DNA from: Pagrus major
Lineage: Eukaryota; Chordata; Actinopteri; Spariformes; Sparidae
Direction of reading: 5' to 3'
Length of the DNA stretch: 64,000 nt
NCBI RefSeq assembly: GCF_040436345.1
Contig: NC_133235.1
Span: 15,232,160 to 15,296,159, forward strand
Part shown: piece after piece, positions 59,301 through 64,000 of the stretch
Layout of the letters: each line of letters begins with the position of its first letter
Position numbering within the stretch: the stretch's first letter is position 1
Notes under the pieces: model-generated
Databases searched by the model: none
Told to the model about the DNA's origin: nothing
Seen by the model: only the letters and a program-made list of their open reading frames with translations
Translations under genes and position numbers: made by a program

Positions 59301-60460
59301 TGCGCCCAAATTGCGGTCTTTCAGTTGCTAATCCGGCCAAGATGTTTCTATTTTTGTTAAATTAAGGGTATGACTTCGGTTGGGGTTACTAATAATTTGA
59401 CGTGTCGTTTATAATTTGCTCTTGAAGGATTTCTCGCGGGATTACACAACACAAACAACAGTTTGGTCTCGGGCTGTGCCGAGGCGGAGCTTCCATGGGC
59501 TTAATCAAGTCAAAAATACTGCATTTTTCATTAAATTCAGCAATGTGTGTAGATTTATTAGCAGCAAAATGTACAGAAAAGCAAAAGTAGTCATACATGG
59601 CGAATTGACTCTGTCAGATTTATTACTTACTATTGAATTATCATGCATCACTTCTCATATTTACCTTAGAAAAATACCCTTTATAGTTGGTTCTTCAACA
59701 AAAAAAATGGTTGTATCTATCATTGCATTTGTACTTTTTTCTCATGTTTGTTATCACAAATTAAAAACTGATTTCCCCATAGTTCCATAATATTATGATT
59801 CATCCAAACTCGGCTGATATGAACCATGGTTTTGATTTGTAACATAGAAATATTAACAACCTTATCCTAACTCCTGAAAGGAGACAATAGGTTTTAATGC
59901 TTTAGTGCTCAAAAAACACATCAGTTTTCTCACACTGTCTGGTGCTGCAGCACTGTATTCCCCCTCCGTCTGTTTTAGCTCCTGTGTCTTTAAGGCCCTT
60001 CCTCCTGAATGCCTGGTCTCTTGTGATTTGGCAGCTCACACATGCCTGAGCCAGCACTGCTTACAACAACATAACAGCTGTGCCACAGGCTAAACTCATT
60101 TTGCAAATAAGTGACTCTATGACACTGTGATCCATCACCCAAAGTCGCAGATTTAAAGGCAGGACTACTGATGCGGTGTTTCAGGAGCAGTGTTTTCTGT
60201 GGGAGAGAGGAGCTTTTGTTGGTGCAGACATTGACCTTTTTAACTTCTAACAACATATATAAGACATGGAAGGAAAGGAAAAAAACAAAAAGCATAATTG
60301 GTCTCCTTTAAAATCCAATACATGTCTTAATTTGGTTTTAAAAAAATGGTTTAACGCACAAATAATCGCACCGGTGTTATGTAAGAGACATTAGTTCAAC
60401 TCAAGAAACAATGAAGCAAATACAATTTAAATGATAGAAAAGAAGATGCTTTTTATCAAA
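59301..60460. other. Intergenic region, fubp1 5' to carrier gene 3'
   Basis: About 1.2 kb of AT-rich sequence without a recognised gene. The plus-strand open frame at 59416-59790 (124 codons) has no recognisable domain and looks like chance. Confidence 0.55.
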
Positions 60461-60466
60461 TAAAAT

Positions 60467-60855
60467 TTTATTGTAGCCTACAGCTCACACTTCAACACAT
60501 GCTCATTTGCACTGTCCAGTTTCATCTTGATCACACTGTAAGTTTCAAGTCAACCATGTATCAGCGTTTAGTGAGGTGTTATGTGTGTTTATAAACTTCA
60601 CCATATCTCTTGATCGGTGGTAAACCCTTCACTTAACTCAAGCTTTAAAAAAGCTAAAGTTGAATAACAAGATGATTCATATCTGGCAGACATGAATTAC
60701 AATTTCAGTCATTTTTTTAAAGATTGCAGTTATCATTGGACACTTAACATTAATATTAGTTCACAGCTTTAGTTTTCTGTGTTCCTCATCAAATCCCTGA
60801 AAAAAATGTAAAAGCGACAGTTCAGCACACAAAGAAAGCAACCCCTTTGCTACAT
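60467..60855 (-). terminator. 3' UTR and poly(A) signal of the carrier gene
   Basis: On the minus strand the stop at 60858-60856 is followed by about 390 bp to an AATAAA at 60472-60467 (TTTATT on the plus strand). Confidence 0.6.
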
Positions 60856-62372
60856 TCATGACTCCATTGAAGAAAACACATTTTCAAATTTTCTAGTCAA
60901 AGTGTAGTTTATCAGTGCACAGGGGATCGCCCTGACGAAGCTGGCTCCCATCCCATTATAATATCCTCTCAGTCCACGTCTTTCATATATCCCTGTAAGT
61001 CCTTGTAATACACCTGAAGCTGGACGTGAATCTGAGCTGAAAGCTGGAAAACAAAACAAATAGTGTAAATGCGTAGAGCATCTCAAATAGTTAAAAAATA
61101 ATGTCAAAAATGAGTCAGAGAAAATGCAAATGTTTACCTTGTGCTTGCTGCTGAGTCCTGATCACTGCCAGAGGGTAACTGGTCATTTGTCCTGAAGCAA
61201 AGGCCACAAAACTGAAGAGGAACAGTTTGGAGTCACTGTTGTAGGCTGGATCACTTTTTGCCCAGCTCATGATTGACTGAAATTACAAAACAAACAGTTA
61301 ATGAAAGCATCTTCCAGACAAACACGTATTTAATGTTTGAGTGTTGTTCTGTCTCACCTGATGAACTGCACACTCCACACCTGCATAGGGGATCATGCAG
61401 AGGATGCTCGGCTTGAATCCTCTGTAAAAGGACGACATCGACTCATGTCTGTAAATAGATCGGGCGCATGCCACGACTCCGTGATAGGTACCAGCTTGCT
61501 GCAGGTTCAACCTCACCTTCAGTACCTGAAGGTGGAAACAAGAGGAAAGAGATTATGAACATAAACCTCCATTGATAAATTTTACAATTTACACACTGTT
61601 CATCTTACTCATAACAATTAAATTACAAGTGTTTAATTCTAAACATTTATTATTTCAAAAATGTGACAGTGATTTAAAAAAAAAATGCTAATGATAATAG
61701 TGCTACAGTAAATGAAAAGTTTTGCTGAATCAAAGTCAAAATGTACGCTTTACTATCAATTCAGATGACACACACACATCCAGTCATGAAATTTAACTAC
61801 ATACATTTACTCAACTCCTGTACTTAAGTATAATTTTGAGATGCTTGTACATTTCCAGTATTTCCATTTTCTGCTACTCAAGTGCATACGAGATTTTTAG
61901 TCAAGTTCTATTTTTATGGGTGACCTTCACTTTTGCTGAAGTAACATTTTTATGTTCATCTGTTACGACAGAATACAGAACAGGACAGAAACGTTAAAGC
62001 ACTCAGACCTGCCACTGATCTCTGATACCTCTAAAGGGTAGAAGGCAGCGTGAGCAACAGCACCGGACACACACCCCAATCCAAAGCGCTGCTGCACCGT
62101 CAGCGTCTCCTGTGTTCTGTTCTGGGTGTACACCTTCATCTGGACGGAGAAGAGAAGCTCTCAGTGTTTTTGTCAAGTAGAGATAGAAAACTGGTGCATC
62201 AATAATTCATACAGAGAGCCTGCTGCTGTCTCACCTGGGCGTAGATGAGACACTGTAGTGTTGATTGTGGTGTTCCTTTCAGCACGTTGACGGCGTTGCC
62301 TTGCCACATCGACCGCAGACCACCTGCCTTCATCTCCTGAAAGCCTTGAGAGAAGGCCTTGGATCCATGAAC
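60856..62372 (-). CDS. Mitochondrial carrier (SLC25 family, ATP-Mg/Pi-like), 3' part
   Basis: Inner-membrane solute carrier. Exons in transcript order: 62372-62235, 62139-62029, 61525-61358, 61276-61138, 61043-60856 (744 nt, 247 residues plus stop). It covers the end of repeat 1 (GGLRSMWQGNAVNVLKGTP), repeat 2 with the signature FYPLEVLKVRL (Pro-x-Glu-x-x-Lys) and SSFYRGFKPSILCMIPYAGV, and repeat 3 with SYPLAVIRTQQQAQ and RGLRGYYNGMGASFVRAIPC. The YPLA-x-x-RT form of repeat 3 and YRG...P-x-IPYAG are those of SLC25A23/24/25/41 (ATP-Mg/Pi carriers, APC). It is more diverged than true SLC25A24, so the member is not named. The EF-hand half, if present, would be upstream and was not found; 62372 is a splice acceptor, not a start. 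Confidence 0.8.
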
Positions 62373-64000
62373 CTACAGAGCACCCAGGAAATATTTTCAT
62401 ATGAATCACTTTTACAGGCAGATGCAGTGAATGCTATGTTATGCCTCCTGATAAACAATTGATAAATACACAGTGGTGGGATGTAAATAAGTACATTTAT
62501 ATGTACAAATTTGTACTTTTTATTCTATAAAAACTTTATATTTTGTCTGAAAGTTTTAGTTACTAGTCACTATTCAGATCCAAATTTGATCATTTTAAAT
62601 AAAAGTTTTTCTGATAAACTGAAGGATGAAATGTTCCTTCATGGGTTGAGAAATGATCCTACTTTTAAGATGAATAAACTATTTAAACCTGCCTTTTGGA
62701 TTATCTGGAAAATGCATCATCACAAAGCTGAAAACGGGCTGTTTTTATTTTTCTTCTTTTTCTTTAGAAATAAGTGGTTCTCACTGGACAGCAACACTAA
62801 AGACATATGATGATCTTATAGACAATCATGCATTATCTGTAGATTACACTACCAAACAGTATATAAAGTTGTTAAAATGATCTCAACCTTCAATATACAG
62901 CAGTAAAATGCAACATTAACACTAATATTAATCCAAAAACATCAGATATATTTTAATATATTACAAGACAGAAATTATTCTCTGTTACTGATGTCAATCT
63001 CTTTTCACTTGCTCTATCCTCAGAGGTCAGAGGTTTGTGTCCGCTACAGAGAATGACTACATGGACTGAGCTCTTTTTCAAGGATACTAAGCATTAACTG
63101 TATAAAGCAACTGCAAAACACAGCACTTCAGACACACTTATAAATCCTTTGACCATTGCTCTTTTCATAAATTAAAAAAAACAATTAAAAACACATGTCT
63201 TTAGGCTGGCTTTCCCATGAACTCGAGGCTTGCTCTCTGTGATTTAAGTGTGTGTATGTTTGCTGTTCTGTTCTGTTCTGTTTTACATACTTACTTACAT
63301 ATTAAAGGGGTTATTGATATATCACATGCAGTAAACTGAATGCTGATCCACTATCAGGGAAAGACGAGTTATGTAAAACAAGCTAGGCTAGCCGATAACA
63401 GCTATCTTTACAGCTTGACACAGAAATGTAAAACAGGGACAGCACTTTATTTCATATTGTAACACCGGGTCATTTGTTACATAGATCAAGATGATTCTGG
63501 TTCAAGTTTTCATTCTTTGGCTTATAAAAAATACCTACGAAGAAGATGTAAGAACAGAGTCCAGACCACATGAAAGAATATCACTTCACACATGAAATGC
63601 TCATTCAAATTAGCCTTCAAATGACTTTGTGTGAGTTTAATCGTGGAAATTCATTTCCATCTTTAGGAACAGTAAATGTAACACAAGACTCTCAGCTCAA
63701 AGGACCACCTACTAGTTACCTGGTGCAACAGCATGTCTGGTATGTGGTGTAGGGGGTACAAAGAACTGAAGGGGCCATTTGCCCCCCACTGTGTGCCTGA
63801 CCCACATTCAAGACTTTACACGTCTGTAGTTGAGATGCAAATGAAGGCAGAGTTCGAAGATGGGTGTGGTCCGACCCATCAGTACTGAGTATTTGTGTAA
63901 TAATGTATTTAAAATGACTACTGCGTGGGAGTCATTACAGGAGTCATTGTGGGTGGGAATCACAACATGTTGAGGGGCGTCGGCTGGTGCAATCCCTTCA
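62373..64000. other. Intron or 5' region of the carrier gene
   Basis: No further carrier exon was recognised up to the right edge. The sequence is AT-rich, with a TTCTGTTCTGTTCTGTTCTG short tandem stretch near 63263. A 99-codon open frame at 62511-62810 has no recognised domain. Confidence 0.5.

Noticed and set aside
59416..59790. 124-codon plus-strand open frame upstream of fubp1
   Set aside because: Composition is that of AT-rich intergenic DNA, with no splice or domain support.
1..64000. CRISPR arrays, bacterial operons, tRNA or rRNA genes
   Set aside because: Intron-rich vertebrate genes fill the window. No direct-repeat/spacer arrays and no tRNA cloverleaf or rRNA segments were noticed, although small RNA genes cannot be excluded by eye.

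Overview
This window is vertebrate nuclear DNA, almost certainly from a ray-finned (teleost) fish. Evidence: long AT-rich introns with GT-AG boundaries, protein-coding exons whose products match vertebrate USP33, MIGA1 and FUBP1 family members, compact gene spacing, CA/TG microsatellites, and many interspersed repeats of types I recognise from teleost genomes (non-autonomous DNA elements, a dispersed LINE/SINE-like tail family, and a complete LINE-1-type element). Exon joints below were worked out by hand from splice consensus and reading phase. Phases close across all joined exons of the three main genes and the carrier gene.

Layout. (1) Positions 1-22,790, minus strand: usp33, a ubiquitin-specific protease. 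Its non-coding first exon lies near 22.6-22.8 kb, its start codon at 18,441, and its last exon(s) lie off the left edge. (2) 22,790-23,860: about 1 kb divergent promoter region shared with (3) miga1 (mitoguardin 1), plus strand, coding 26,017-44,436 with a 3' UTR to about 46,700. Intron 3 of miga1 carries a complete LINE-1-type retrotransposon (29,322-35,305) with two open ORFs and a perfect 16-bp target-site duplication. (4) miga1 and (5) fubp1 (minus strand, coding 50,347-59,173, long 3' UTR to about 47,121) are tail to tail with about 400 bp between poly(A) signals. (6) 60,856-62,372, minus strand: the 3' part of a mitochondrial carrier (SLC25) gene of the ATP-Mg/Pi-like group; its 5' exons lie beyond the recognised part or off the right edge.

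The order usp33-miga1-fubp1 matches human 1p31, as I recall it, except that NEXN, which separates MIGA1 from FUBP1 in human, is absent here. The genes do not form a pathway. USP33 is a deubiquitinase, MIGA1 an outer-mitochondrial-membrane fusion and contact-site protein, FUBP1 a single-strand DNA/RNA-binding regulator, and the carrier sits in the inner mitochondrial membrane.

The most notable items are: the intact young LINE in a miga1 intron; a long hairpin-forming palindromic element inside the miga1 3' UTR; a segment of fubp1 (intron 11, plus part of the KH3 exon in one copy) repeated in two other fubp1 introns, one copy holding a broken copy of the exon; an extra tyrosine-motif exon in fubp1; and a uORF whose stop overlaps the miga1 start codon (ATGA).
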